From Trichoplax sp. H2 (lineage: Eukaryota; Placozoa; Uniplacotomia; Trichoplacea): a stretch of DNA of 64,000 bases. The DNA is taken from the NCBI GenBank assembly GCA_003344405.1, contig NOWV01000109.1:186001-250000 (forward strand), written 5' to 3'. Every line of letters begins with the position of its first letter. Within the stretch, counting starts at the first letter, position 1. Shown piece by piece: positions 38,396 to 52,545 of this stretch. The translations under genes were made by a program, and so were the position numbers. Below the pieces are notes generated by a model. The model was not told where the DNA came from, made no database searches, and saw nothing but the letters and a program-made list of their open reading frames with translations.

Positions 38396-41300
38396 TTACT
38401 GCAAAACTAGTCCGATCTAGATAGAACAAAAAATATTACAATAGTCAGTTCAGAATAACAGTAACGCAATTAAACCAATCAACCCGAAACGTTGTAGTAA
38501 ATTTAATCGTGGATTATATCATACCTTTTCTGATTCCATAGCAGGACATCGATAATTATAGAAGTAATATTGTAAATTTCCATCTCCGATGCCAAATTTA
38601 AGATTTTCTAAGAATTGCTTATTTTCCATTAAATCCAATGCATTCATTACGTCAAAGTTTGCCTACCATATAAATATTACATTGATAAAAAGCAATTATA
38701 TTTTATACCTTTCGCTTTCAGAAATCTATCAATTACATGACTCTACGTTATCGTGCATCTTAGATTGTACATATAATACATTACATTTTTAGCAATAATT
38801 AGCGCGTCCTGTATTAAGTCCTGCAGAGGAGTCTTGGTGTGGAATGTGTAAAATAAATATGCCGCGGACAGCTGGTTATAAGTTGGGTTATTAATTATAC
38901 TTGATGGTAAAGAGTAATAACTAAACATATCGGTAATATCTCCTTCGCTATCCTAAGAAATTGATAATAAATTGTAAAAGTTATTTCAACGTACAAAAAT
39001 CGGTTATACCAGAATGCTTATACTAGTACAATTTGTCCACGCATCAAGTATATACCTCCACAACATAAGAAGTAACAACTCCTTCCACAGGTAAAAACCA
39101 ATGCTTAAATTCGTCCTAGTAAATTTTAACATAAATATTCATATTTACAGGCATTTCCTATGTAACTTAATTCCACTAAGAAATTAACATTTATCTAAGT
39201 TTTACCTCATTAAATACTGGAGCTAGTTGGAATCGAGAGAGATACTAGCAATAGAAATAACATTATAAATATTAAAAAATGTTTTTAATTAGTTGCTATA
39301 CTGAATGCCAAATATCCTATATGTACCTCATTTAACTTCTTACAAGCGACTGGGACATCCTTAGCTTGAATTAAACGTAACCCTGGAACTTTAGTCTCCT
39401 TTATAAACCCAATCAATAGATTCTTTTTAGAATTACATAAACAGACAATTGTTTTAGGCCAACGATAATATTCTCTAACCTGAGGTAGGCGATACAACTT
39501 AATTGTTCTCTGCATGGTCATATTGCGCCCCAATTGAGAGAACTTGATATCAATTAATTTCTTAGGATTTAAGGATCGATGCCAATACCTAACACATAGT
39601 AATAACAGGACAGGTTACCGTTTAAGCAGTACATTATCAAATATCTCCTTTTAACTTAAAATAACGAAAGAAAAAATCATAGATTATCGACCTGCACGTG
39701 GCGATAGGCTTTGGAATGACAATACCAGCAGTAAAAACTGCCTTGAAAATACCCTCTAAATGAACACGACGAGTAATTTCTTTTATAAGAACAGGAGCAA
39801 CACGCTTACTCCTCAGTTTCTTATGAACACATAAGAAATTAATTTCCACCAGTACTTCATTCCTACAGTAGACGCACAGTACATTAAATCTACGATACAT
39901 ATAGAATCCAAACGAAATCTGTCGAATGGACACTGCATATTGAATCATCTACGAGATTAATATTTAACATACAGATCATCATGAGCTCGCATATGAGCCG
40001 GAACACCGCTTATGAAAGAGACCAACTTGCGACTTGTTTCAACTCGGACACCACAGTGCCAATTTTTTTTATAGCCAGGTGGTTTCAAGGCCCTAGCGCA
40101 AACAAATGTTATTATTGTAAGTACGTATGCCATATTAAAGGATTCCGATTGCGAATATCCAAAAATTAATCAACACGTTCCTTATACACACATAATCATA
40201 AAGTATTAGTTATCTAATATTTAATATATCTATGATAATTACCATATCAGGAATTCAGGTGAGTAGTTAAATCTAAACATGTTGTCATCATCTTCAACAT
40301 AGTTACCAGATAACAATTCGTAGAGTTCCTTAAGCTAGTCGTGATAAAATAAACTTTTTAATACAATGACTGATGAAATGTACAGTATCATTCGATTGTT
40401 TAAAAAAATGTATGATTATAAATTCCTTCTTGATTTAGTTAAGCTATCAGCTTACTTGAGCGGCGTCTTCAAGGTCTAGAGTATCCCAAACAAATCCAGG
40501 GGGTAAGGAGTAAGAATTCTTGCGAACATCATCCTTATCTGCTTCAATTGCACCACATTGTGTTGGACTTTCATCTAGCAAATAGATAGTTACAGCAAGA
40601 AATAAATATCATCGATGCCAACAATTTGTAGGGAACTTGATAACAGATAAAAAAATTTTTTGATTCATTACTTTAAGAAAGTATTCTAATAAATGTCAAA
40701 TTTCAAATTTAAGTTTAACACAAGTTTTGCTAGTAAACGCCTGATGGTAACAGTAGCAGAAAAGGACAGCAGGATTGAATAATTACGTATTGCGCTACGT
40801 ATTGATAACTGATTCATTCATTAATATAGTGATACGATATGCGTGGATATACCTTTTTGAGGTAGTATAAGTAAAGACTAAAGTTTACTTGATAACAGTA
40901 AGTAGCAAAACTTGCAACTACGGATTGTTACGAAATGTCATCAAGACTGATCTTTATTATTTTCAATCTAAGGTAAATAAACTCAGTTAGATTGACTTAT
41001 GTTGAGTAGTAATCTAGTACATAACGTTTACCAATTAGGAATAGCTACTTCGTTTAAATACTATTCTATATACATAGTAAAGTAAACGATGATGATCAGC
41101 CATAGATAGTAAATTATTGATAAAGAAATGTATAGGTATGGTTAGAGTAATTTAACTGAATAGTAGTTCAGTGTATAGCTTTTACTTTTACTGTAGGTAT
41201 ACTGTTTTATCACTACTCATTTATAATGTAAAAGCTAGTAGTTCTAGTGCTTAATATGGTATTTAAGAGGGACTTTACTTTAGAGCATTTTACTAAGACG

Positions 41301-43108
41301 GCTGATAATTATCTAGCATCATCCTTAATTTAAAAAAAATCTTTTACACTATGGATTAGCATAAATACAGTGATTCAACTGAACAGCAATTCAATAAGAA
41401 ACACCAATCATTTTTATGAACAACCATAGGGTTTTAAATATCGTTTCTGTAAATCGCATTAAAATGGGCTAACGGCATGATATCACCTAACATCAATATT
41501 ACTTAAAGAATCATTATATACTAAGACATCAGCATAGCTAGAGTGACTGAATTGAATATCAGCATTTAATACCAATCTTTATGAATAAACTACGTATAAC
41601 GATGAAATACGGTGTTTGAGTATTTCGTACTAGAATAGCTAATGATTATAAGGCACCAACGGTAATTAAAAATATTTCGATCATGATGATTAGCGTGGCT
41701 TGAATGATTTAAGTGAAATACAGTTTAGTACATAACACTAATCTTTTGCAAATAGTTATAGCGTTTAAATACTGCTTTTGTATATTATACTAAAGTAGCG
41801 AACGATTCTCTGACGCCAACACAAATTATAAAATCATTTAAACTATGATAAATCATCATGGCTAGAGTGATTTAACTGAATAGCAATCTCGTATAGAACC
41901 CTATTACATTACTTATCTATAAACATCCAAAGTATAGTGATTCATCACTACTGTATTTCAGTATATCATACTAACATGGCTGATGATGATCAGACACTAA
42001 TATTATTTATTGACAATGAACTAAAAATCATTTTAAGAACATAATCCAATAGTTGGAGCAAGAAAGAACGTAATTTTGAAGCAATGTTGATCTTTAAGCA
42101 AGAGTTATTGTATTGTAGGGCATCATTAAGTTAAGTAGATTGCTTGAAACCTTCAATTTTAGCTATAGTCAAGAAAGCATTTTCTTTGATCTATTTTAAA
42201 CATGTCACGTTTGAATTATTGTATTTATGGTGATTTGTTTTATTTATTCTACTGCTTGCCAAGACTCCTTGTCCAGTACATTTACTATTTCTAGTATCGA
42301 GCATAACACACCGTCGTCCGTTTTTGATCCAATTCTACTTGCTATTCCAAGAAAAACTAAACTTACTTTACTTCCCTATCTACATCAATTCATTGATTGT
42401 TGTAATACAGTCTTGGGTTGCATTGCCAATTGAATCTTTGAACATCATGATGAATAACTACAATACATTTAAGACTTCCACTCGTGACCATTTAGCTGTT
42501 CGATACTTGTTTATTGTATCATGGATACTGTTCAATTCTACATTACTGTATAACATCCATGATGAGATCCAAAGCAAATTTGAAATGATGCCAATTTTAC
42601 TTAATATAGACAATCTCCTGTCAACATGACTACTGTCTATATATCGATGAATGTTGTAAATGTGGGATATTTGCTAATGAGATTGGTTACCCATTCGGCT
42701 AACTCATACATAAGATGTTGCATTATCCTATCAAAGACAGTCTCTACGCTGTAGTTACTCATTTGTCTATCAATAGATCCATTTACCTAACTTCGGTACA
42801 GGTTGGGTATCCCAAAACTTGAAAGTTTTGGATGCTGCTTCAGCAGTACTCTTGGCTGGTCGTTGATTTGCCGACATTAATTCCATTGCCTTTTGTAACG
42901 ATTTCAAATCAGCCATGGAAGGCGCTTTCTCTCCACTTGTTCCTTCATCGCTGGCTTTTCCTTTATCTTTCGACTTTTTGCTCTTCTTACCTATTGTAGA
43001 CTTTTTCTCATCCTCTGTTGTTGCTAATTTAGCATCAGAATCGGATGTTGTTGGCTGATCAGCGCCAGGATGATCGGCTATATCTTGCAAACCTTCGTTG
43101 GACGCCAT
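38396..43108 (-). CDS. NMT: Glycylpeptide N-tetradecanoyltransferase (N-myristoyltransferase)
   Basis: Transfers myristate from myristoyl-CoA to N-terminal Gly of substrate proteins in the cytosol. Exons (minus): 43108-42787, 40574-40456, 40334-40243, 40092-39973, 39862-39692, 39588-39480, 39398-39327, 39244-39206, 39115-39056, 38952-38785, 38662-38525, 38416-38396; 476 residues against 496 in human NMT1, all phases closing. The variable N-terminus has an acidic part and a Lys cluster ([11 protein letters not shown]) of the ribosome-targeting type, then [11 protein letters not shown]. Conserved blocks: [34 protein letters not shown] (acyl-CoA binding), [47 protein letters not shown]. The last 21-nt exon adds IGLVLQ; the C-terminal carboxylate of this family acts as catalytic base, so this tiny exon is essential. 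Intron 1 is unusually long (2.2 kb) and filled with repeats. Only one NMT gene is visible here. Confidence 0.97.
41100..42000. repeat. Degenerate tandem array in NMT intron 1, period about 160-175 bp
   Basis: The string 'ggctagagtga.tt.aactgaatagcaattc' recurs near 41140, 41368, 41537, 41698 and 41862. Each is followed by 'accaatcttt.tgaa.aa..ta.agcgttta.aatac'. About five copies, strongly diverged. It accounts for much of the long first intron of NMT. Confidence 0.7.
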
Positions 43109-43149
43109 GTTGCTGTCGATGGGATAATGCTGAGTAGCTCCTTGGTAAC

Positions 43150-43335
43150 AATCAATTCACTGTAGACGAGTGAAAATTGGTACTGTAGCTAGAGTAGGGT
43201 ACATACTGTAGCCAATCCAATGAAATCCTCTTCAGTAAGGTATCATTCTATACACTACCCTATCTCCAGCGTCTTGTACTGTAGCCTGGCATTTACAGTG
43301 CACAGTACATTGTCGGGGTCAAAGTACTGTAGAAG
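43150..43335. promoter_or_regulatory. Cluster of TACTGTAG motifs upstream of NMT
   Basis: Within 185 bp 5' of the NMT start codon the string TACTGTAG or its complement occurs at about 43181, 43204, 43277 and 43324, with related ACAGTAC at 43302 and CACTGTAG at 43157. The same motif is dense upstream of the methionine synthase gene. This suggests a shared promoter element; the factor is unknown. Confidence 0.4.
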
Positions 43336-44387
43336 ATATTGTAGACATGCAGTCCACCACGATAGTGGTTTACTATGGCTGATGGATCGGCAAAAGGGAT
43401 TGGCGCAAGACGCTGATGGTCTCTTACCTCAGCAACAACAATTATGTATCCCTATGGAATACTAGAGAAACCTTTTCTTCACTGGTGAAACGAGAAAAAG
43501 CTTTCTCTTACCTCTACACTGTGCACACTAGCTTACAGATGTACGAGACGTAGACGATACGTATAGTATGTCTTAATAATGGAAATAGTACACATCAAGT
43601 ACAAATATTCCGTAGATGTATTGTATAAACGATCATGGCTACAGAATATATATATATACACTGTTAATGATAAATTACAACCAATCTAAGATTAAATGAA
43701 TTAATGGATTAGTGATTCATTAATGAGTAATAAATGAATATTTACTACACCCATTGCAGATAACTGCGGTGGAATATTACTTCAATGAACAGCCACTCTT
43801 TTGTGCTGAAATTGTTTTTTATGGCATAAATTGACTTTAAAAAGTGAATCAGCAAGATCTGTGCAAATGCTAATCTTATCTCAATGAAATAGTCATATTA
43901 ATTCATGTCAACACCAAATCTATCGAAAACAAATCCACATCAACAGGTAGATATGTGCAATATCAATTTTTCTCATTGATAATGATAACTGATTGCAAAT
44001 GGCGCTAATGTCAATAACGTGCGTCAGGTGAATAGATCCTAGTATTGGATCATAAAGATAAATTCGCGTTAAGAAATTATTTTACTAAATGTCCATTTTA
44101 AAAATAATTAATATTAAATTGAATCAACCATGAGGTCGATGTGAATGGATTATAATGAACACTCATCCAATTCGTTATAGTGCATCCTTGAAATTGAATG
44201 ATGCAAATAATATAATAATGTCGAGTGAATTCAGCATTAATAGCCTTTCCAAGATAACTTTACATAAATAATAAAAATATACTTGTGGCAGCCTGTCTGC
44301 GTGCAAATGCAAACTTACGTGTACATCTATAAGCATATACAGGCTGTAAACGTGACAAGAGCTGACTTAATATTTTATAAATAACAC
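43336..44387. other. Spacer upstream of NMT and downstream of MTR
   Basis: No exon found. Contains a short TA run near 43650 and otherwise unremarkable AT-rich sequence. Confidence 0.5.
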
Positions 44388-47300
44388 CTAATCTACTTCA
44401 TATGCTAAGTATGGACTAAGCCATTTTTCAACGGTCTCTAACTCCATTTCTTTTCTATTGGCATAGTCTTCAACCTAAACATACAACACCGTCCATTCAA
44501 TGATTTCATCTTAAGCAATCTTACTAATGTGACTTGGAGTAAAATGCATCAAACTATATGCTTTACAAGTACAGTAACGTGTAATAGTAGATTACACTCA
44601 ATCATTTACCTGGTCTTTCGTGATTTTTCCAACAGCAAAATAAGCTGATACGGCATTGGCAAAATATAAACCGCAGACCGATGCGGCAGGATTCATAGCT
44701 AAAGATTCCGTCAATGTTATACCTAGTTCATCAGCACCTAATAATTTCCACATAGTAATTTTCTCTGTATGATCCGGCTGGCTGGGATAGCCCGGTGCAG
44801 GACGTATTCCCTGTCAAAATTTTAAACCAAAGAGATAGAATTAAATTTTTACCCATTTATAGTTACTTCCTAAGTCAAAAGTCAAATGTCATAGATCAGT
44901 ATTCGCAAAAATATAATAATCAAACTCCTTTTACCTCGTATTTAATGCTATGTAGATCATGTGCCGCTAATTCTTCGTTAGCGCTGTATCCCCAAAATTC
45001 CTTACGTGTACGTTCATGCATTAACTCCGCAAAAGCTTCCGCCAATCTATCGGCTAGAGCTTTGGCCATAATGATATTATAATCGTCATTATTTTCTGCA
45101 AATTCGCTACAAATGTCATCGATACCAAAGCCTGCTGAAAGCGCAAATAGCCCAATATAATCTTCGCAGGCACTCTTCTTTGGTGCAATAAAATCAGATA
45201 TACAATAGCACGGGCTTTGGCGACTAGAATCAAGATTAGCCTTGTAAAATGATAAACAGCAATTAAATTAAATCAGTACTTCAAAAGAAAAATGAAACTA
45301 CCAAAATCAAATAAAGCCTAATAATCTAAACCTGTTGGCGTAGCCCATGTAATACCGCAATGACTTCATTTCTGTTATCATCCAAAACTTCAATATCATC
45401 TCCATTGCTTCTAGCCGGATAATAGGCGACCACCCCACGTGCTACTAAACGTTTATTACGAATAATATTTTCTAGCATATTTTGCCCCTCATCAAATACT
45501 CTTTTAGCTTCCTTTCCTATATCAATTAATTTCAATCTTAGATCTACACATTCTAATACAATTACCAACTAGTGCAAATCGCTCATAAAATTTTTTTATT
45601 AACATGAAAATGTGATAGTTTTTTAGATTCTAGTAACGTTAAAGTTACTACAGTTTTAATTGAATATCTTATTACTGTAAAAGGCACTTATAAAACCAAC
45701 CTATGTTTTCATCTCGAAAGATTTTTGGGTAGCCTCTATTAGGGTACTTTCCTCGTAATTGCCAAACGTCAAAAAAAGGCTTCCAGTCAATATATGGCAC
45801 AATCTCTTCCAAGTTGTAATCATCGAACATCTTTCGTCCGAGAAAGGAAGGCCGAACTATTGTACGTAATAGTTAATGCACTTATTGATAATGTAATGAT
45901 GCCTGTATAAGAGGTAATTCAACGATTATTAATCTACCTGGCAACGTATTAGTCCAATCAATTGGTAGTTGTTTGCTACGAGCAACATCTAAAGAAAAGT
46001 ACTTTCGTTCCTAATTCGATTAAGCCATACAGAAATCTATTATCGTCATTTTCATGAAATCTTGACACCGTGTTAATAATTTTATCGAAATTTAAATTTT
46101 AATCTGGAGAACTCATAGGCGTATACCGGCTACCTTAAGTGATTCATAATAATCCTCTCTTATGTCACAATATTCTTCTTGAATCTCTTCCATAAAGTCA
46201 TCACGCGCGGAATCGTCTAATAAAGCTGCAACCTAAATTATGGAAGAACGATAGTGCGCTTTGAACTACAAATGCAGCGCATAAATTTACGTACAAATCA
46301 AATCGAGCTCAAAGTAGTATCGTTACTTACGACAACTACACTTTTCGAAGCGTCTTGTACATGTACAACAGGGCTGTTATAGCGTGGAGCAATTTTAACA
46401 GCCGTATGGGTTCTAATATTAAAAAATGAGAATACACATTTAACTAGTATAGATTTATTAGCAAATAAATAGTGAGATTATCTAACCTAGAGGTTGTAGC
46501 CCCACCAATCAGTAGTGGTAATTTACAATTTGTCCGCTTCATCTCAGAAGCAACGTGGATCATCTCTCCTAATGAAGGCGTTATAAGACCAGATACTCCG
46601 ATAATATCTGTTTCATATAGAAATATTCTTTCAATTCCAATTGCTATAAATAGACTGTCATCTATCCAATCTATATGCAGTCAAACAATAAAGTTGATAG
46701 TACGCTATACCAGCTTCATGATCGATTGCAGCTTTCAAAATTTTATCGCAAGAAACCATTACTCCTAAATCAATAATCCTTATAAAAATAAATACGAGAA
46801 AAGAAATTCGTTTAATACAATGTTAAATCGTTCAGTTTCATCGACTAGACTATGCTTACTTGTAGTTGTTGCACGCCAAAACGACACCAACAATATTTTT
46901 ACCGATATCATGTACATCGCCCTTTACAGTTGCCATGACAATTATTCCTTTATGGGACTCCTAGTTATTGTGATATTCATCGATGTATCATAGATAGTTT
47001 TATCTAATAAAAAGCGCATTTATAGATGTGTACGCACCTTATACTCACCACCACCTGCAAGTCGTATCTGCTCTTGCTTTTCTTTTTCCATAAAAGGGAT
47101 TAAATGGGCTACCGCCTTCTTCATAACTCTGGCCGACTTAATGACCTAAGTTGTTAATACAATATAATTTTATCAAGTTTATTTTTTGTAGATAACCGTC
47201 ATCAAAATTCTATCTACATAATCTACAAAATATGATAACACATACTTGAGGAAGGAACATCTTTCCAGAACCAAAGAGATCACCCACAACATTCATCCCC

Positions 47301-50300
47301 TATCATAAGGTGCATATACGCAACAGGATTAACCCTTAGTTCTAAGAATTGTGTCTGTAAATTTGCTGCGAGGTAGGGTATTACTGTACGTACCTTCATC
47401 AAAGGCCCTTCTATGACGTTTAATGGGCGAGGATATTTTTCAGTGCATTTACGAGCTTCTTCCGTGTCTTCCACAATATACTTATCAATGCCCTAAGAAG
47501 TTATTTGCGCTAAGTAATTTATTTATCATTATTCAAGAAGAATACTCAAAGTGCAATATAGCATTACTTTAATCAATGCGTATTCAATTCTGTTGTCAAT
47601 ACTCGTATGTCGCCAATCTTCATCAACTTCCGCACGTTTTGAGCCATCGGATTTTAATTTTTGTCCATATTCCAACATCTTTTCAGTCCCTAGCGGATCC
47701 CTATTCCATAGCAAATTTTCACAGAGTAATAGTAAATCTTTTGGTATATCGTCGTATACAGGTAAGCTTCCAGCATTAACAATACCCATATCCATCCCAG
47801 CCTAATGAGGACAAATAATAGGTTAAATGTCATTCTAATATTTAAACCTATTATGGAGTGGATAACCATACACTTACTGAAATAAAGGCTTATTTTCACA
47901 TCGTACCTTTATAGCATGATACAAAAACACGCTGTGCATAGCTTCTCTAATTGCATCAAGGCCCCGAAAAGAAAACGAAAAATTAGAAACACCACCACTG
48001 ACTCTGGCTCGAGGTAAAGTTGCCTAGGAGAATGTAATCATAAAATTTATCTTAGTTACTAATAAATGCTCGCAAATCTAGCTTTTGTAATAATTTGATG
48101 AAAGACAATTGATGAAAAAATTTGTCCTTAAATCAATATAGAATACCGAACACAATATTCAAATATTTACTTTAATCATTCTTATAGCTTCGATATAATC
48201 GATGCCATAGCGATTGTGTTCCTCAACACCAGTGGCGATGGTTAAAATGTTAGGATCAAAGATGATATCATTTGGGTTATAACCAACTTCGTTAACAAGC
48301 AGGTTATAAGATCGCGTGCAGATCTCAACTTTGCGTTTAAAGTCAGATGCCTATTTCGAATCATTAAATCGAATCAAACGAATAAACGGAGCATTAATAA
48401 CTGCGTCAGAACTCTATTTTAAGTTGCTTTAAAATTTGAGATGGTTTATTTAAAAAACATTACTTGTCCCTGTTCATCGAATGCCATAACAACAACAGCT
48501 GCTCCAAATTTTTGCAAAATCTTAGCCTTTTCAAAAAAACCGTCTTCTCCATCTTTCAAGCTTATGCTATTAACAATACACTTGCCTTGAGACGATTTTA
48601 ATCCAGCTAGAATAATATCAAAGTTTGACGAATCAATGCAGACTGGCACCTATAGGAGCAAATACACATAAGAGGATGTATTTTCAATTAAAATACTGAG
48701 AATAATCACTAGGATAAAGGATACACTAGCAGGAAGCATCGAAAGTGATTTGTTTGCCTACTTTAGCAATTTCCGGTTCTGAGCAAATAAGATTTAAAAA
48801 TCTTCTCATACAGTCTACTCCTTCCAAGAGACCATCGTCCATATTGATATCTAAAATTTGGGCGCCTAAATCAACCTGTGCTTTCGCAACAGATAATGCT
48901 TCCTAACGTAATAAAAAAAAATAGTTCATCCCTTTGTATAAATAACTATGAAATAGCTTAAGTCCATTGCCTTTATTGTATTATAATATATAAAAGTAGA
49001 TGTTCTATTTAGTAAATGTAATACAATATTACATCGAATTGTCCATTGGAGATTAATCTAGCAAAACGCTTTGATCCTGCAACGTTGCACCTCTCACCAA
49101 TATTTGCGAACAATGAATCAGGTCTGATATACATTGGTTCTAACCCTGTGAATACACGTTTTACTTTTTTAAATACAGGAGAATATTTCAATAATACTTG
49201 CATAAAATATGGCAACTCGTTTATGCTAAATTTACCAGATAAAGTAAGAACATCTCGAAATAGAGTCTTTGGTAATTTTCTTGGAGCAAACGATTGAACT
49301 GATTTCGATATCTCCCTAAAATAGTGATCATATTATTTAGTTACACATGTGATATTACCAAATAGGTTGCTCGCATGAGGATAAAAGTCATACCGAATGT
49401 GATCCGGCGTTGTACCACAGCAACCACCAACAATATTTACTAAACCATCTTTAGCAAATTCCTAATAAATTGATTGTGGGTTAGTTCGGTGTCCTTTGTC
49501 TTAAAAATGGGGAATACTCTGAATCACTATTTTAAGTTTATCTTACCGATAAATAACTTGCTGTAACTTCCGGCGTTTCGTCATAATTACCGAAAGCGTT
49601 TGGTAAGCCTTTATAAATGTATATACAATATGCTTCAAATCCAATATCAACCATTTAAACTTTGTTAATAAATGATATCAAAAGCATTAACTTTACCTGC
49701 GTTAGGATAACAGCTAACATAGGTAGGTGTGACCAATCCTAGAGCCTCAATAAAGAATCTTATCTCCTTGGCTCCAAGGGCACAATTTAAGCCAAGACTA
49801 CAAGTAAAATAATGAAACCGGAATAGTTTTACATATGCATATATACAAGTGATAAATGTCTGCTACACACTTATTTAATCATACCAAAATGGCTTTCTAT
49901 GACTGACTGAAATAACAAATGCCTCCGTCGTTTGACCACTTAATGTGCGACCACTTTTGTCAACAATCGTTCCAGATACCTACGTCATAATTATTAATGC
50001 ATATATTTGTCTATAATTATTGTGTAGCTTTCATATGAAGTTATTAACGTCTTAAATATAATTCATATCTGATAAAAATAGACATTATTCTATAGTGTAT
50101 TGGATTATAAAGTAAAAAACTGGAAAACAAAGTTGGCTATTATATAATTTTATAAGAATACTTACAAATACCGGAACACGTCGATACCCGTTTTCAAATG
50201 CAGTATCTATAGCGTATATTGCCGCCTATCAAATGAAGATTAATGGTTTACTACTATAGGGTCTTATCTGTAACCAATACGTAACGAAAACGGCCTATGT

Positions 50301-51593
50301 AACCTTTGCGTTAGCAGTGTCAAAGATAGTCTCAACCATTAAAATATCAGCACCTCCGTCCAAAAGTCCACGAATGGCTTCCATATATGAGTCAGCCATT
50401 TCATCAAAAGCTATAAAACAAACAGATTTGAACTATATTAGCTAATTATAATTAATTATTCAATCACAATAACTGTCTCGAATATCCTTTTAGGTCATTA
50501 GGAAAGAAAATTTAAAATTGCATATAATTTTTACTTGTTGCTCTATAATCAGGCCTTTCAACCGAAGGCGATATTGATAAAGTTTTGTTTGTAGGTCCAA
50601 GTGCACCAATAACAAAACGGGGTATACCTAAGGTAAGTGAATTATACATAGTGACGCGATGAATTATTCCAATATCATAATAAGGATATAAAGTTGAAAC
50701 AGAAGATAATCAACCTGTTTCATCTGAGACAATTTGTGTAGCCTTTTTGGCAATTTTAGCAGCAGCTAAATTAATATCATAAGTTAAATGTTGAGTCTTA
50801 TAGTCAGTTTGAGAAATAACAGTGCCATTGAAAGTATTGGTTTCTATAAAATCAGCTCCAGCATAGAGATAATCCTATAAAATAGAAAAAAAGGAATGGA
50901 ATTGAGCAATATGTTGTTATCACGATTGAAAGGGGCCTAAAATGGATAAAGTTACAACTTACTAACCAGATGGATGCCGTATATTATTTCTGGTTGGGTC
51001 AGACATAATATATCGTTATTGCCTTTCAAATCTTTACAGTGATCCTTCAATAAATCTCCTAAGAATATCAATGGTGTATCATCGTTATTCCATTCTTGTT
51101 GCTTGACATTGACGATGTTCAATAGCATACGTACTGTACTTGGCAACTTGATAATGCTATACACTGTATATGTCTCATTTTTAATGTTTGGATACAATCG
51201 TTGATGCATGCACAAAAGAATATTTCAAGGAGTTGAAAGATTTACAATAGTCTGTAAGCTATCAAACGTGCATATTGCACATTTTGTTCCATTTTGAAAC
51301 CTTAAAATTGAACTATTCTACGCATTACAGGCCGATTATGGCATGACATTACGATTAAACTTAGGATTGGCTAAGAAATAGACATTTTTTTCATGGTTGC
51401 ATAAATGTAATATTAATGAATTATTAATTGATCTCGTTCTGCATCACTTTTGTATTCTAATTTGGCGTAACCAGAAAAGCAATTGTTTTTAAGAAATTGA
51501 TGTCGTCATGAAAATGGTCTGCTTACCTCGGAATGTCTCTTCGTCCAGAAATTTTTCTTGAATCATGGTTCCCATGGCACCATCCATGATCAT
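44388..51593 (-). CDS. MTR: Cobalamin-dependent methionine synthase (5-methyltetrahydrofolate-homocysteine methyltransferase)
   Basis: Methylates homocysteine to methionine using methylcobalamin recharged from methyl-folate. Thirty-one exons (minus), from 51593-51527, 51058-50967 and 50874-50715 through 45240-44935, 44810-44610 and 44474-44388; about 1,220 residues, phases continuous. Homocysteine module: [30 protein letters not shown] and [12 protein letters not shown] with the three zinc-binding Cys. Folate module: '[10 protein letters not shown]', [35 protein letters not shown]. Cobalamin module: cap helices ([11 protein letters not shown]) and [15 protein letters not shown] with the cobalt-ligand His, then GGATTS. 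Activation module: [16 protein letters not shown] and the SAM-binding [15 protein letters not shown]. The N-terminus is uncertain. The homologous frame continues upstream (RTELTQLLTDILDQRI) with no in-frame ATG before a stop, so either the first ATG at 51593 starts a short N-terminus or an upstream exon exists. Confidence 0.97.
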
Positions 51594-52320
51594 GATCCTC
51601 TGGTCGAGAATGTCAGTTAGCAGCTGTGTCAGCTCTGTCCGAGTAGGACACGCGTAGAATAAAATGGATTGGATTGGAGTTGATTACAAGATAGAAGACT
51701 ATGTAAAGCTATGATCATTTGTATTGATACGATGAGTTTTTACAAATAATTACATGGCTATTTGGATTATGCTATGAATAAAGTATATTGCACTTGATAT
51801 CGATAGTAATGATAGTGATTGTTTTCAGCTGCATTGGTTGTCATTTACAGTTGTTACCGCCTTTGCATAAGCGTACGTCTGGATTGCCAGCGGATTTACT
51901 GTATAGCCTACCTTCATATGCATAAAACTTGATTTTCTCTGGCATTTTGGATTCGTATTGCGTCGAATTTGAACTTTAGGAAATTAGAATATGGTATAGA
52001 AATGTTAAAATGTCAGGCGAGCGAATGCATGGGCTTCCCTGTGTACAAAAGAAAAAGAAGAAACTACATGTTGAATGATGATGTCAATAACACTGCCCCA
52101 TTTAGTATCTATATCAGCAGATATTCCTCATTGAACGATGATCAAAGCTATCAAGTCCATCCTTCATTTTGACTTACTTTGAACTGCTGTAACCCATAAG
52201 TATGGCAATCTAGGTCGTCTAAATCAATCCATGCCACCAAGCTGAGCGTGGAAATTGTCTCAATTTCAATGGCGAGAGAGTGATCGGATCCGATCGTTGA
52301 AATGATGACAGTAGTGACGG
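51594..52320. other. Region upstream of MTR
   Basis: No additional exon could be joined to MTR with confidence, though a 5' exon may lie here. The plus frame at 51969-52172 is not supported by splice sites or similarity. Confidence 0.45.
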
Positions 52321-52324
52321 ATTG

Positions 52325-52545
52325 CGGTATAGTACCGTACCAGTGTTGTACACTGTACAGTACAGTATTAGATCAGACCTTTACATGGAACATTTTTCAC
52401 CTCCCCTTTCTCCTTTGAGTCCGGTACAGTATTTTGTACTGTAACTCAGTAACAACTACAGTACGTACTGTAGTGGACTGGACATTTTACAATGAACAGT
52501 ATGAGTAGCGTAATTCGATCAAGATGTACAGTATCAAAAGTGCAC
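52325..52545. promoter_or_regulatory. ACTGTAC/TACTGTA cluster with a 20-bp perfect palindrome
   Basis: Repeated TACAGTA/TACTGTA strings near 52350-52375, 52422-52445 and 52526. At 52455-52474 the sequence ACTACAGTACGTACTGTAGT is a perfect 20-base palindrome. Located about 0.75 kb upstream of the MTR start, with the same core motif as the cluster upstream of NMT. It could be a dimeric transcription-factor site or a promoter-associated repeat. Confidence 0.45.

Noticed and set aside
42227-42629. Overlapping plus-strand frames inside NMT intron 1
   Set aside because: No splice context, no domain, and they lie antisense within an intron of a well-supported gene.
45326-45568. Independent 80-codon minus-strand gene
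   Set aside because: Its second half is an MTR exon (45516-45332); the upstream part is intron read through.
49046-49297. 83-codon open frame on the plus strand
   Set aside because: Antisense to two MTR folate-domain exons with unmistakable homology.
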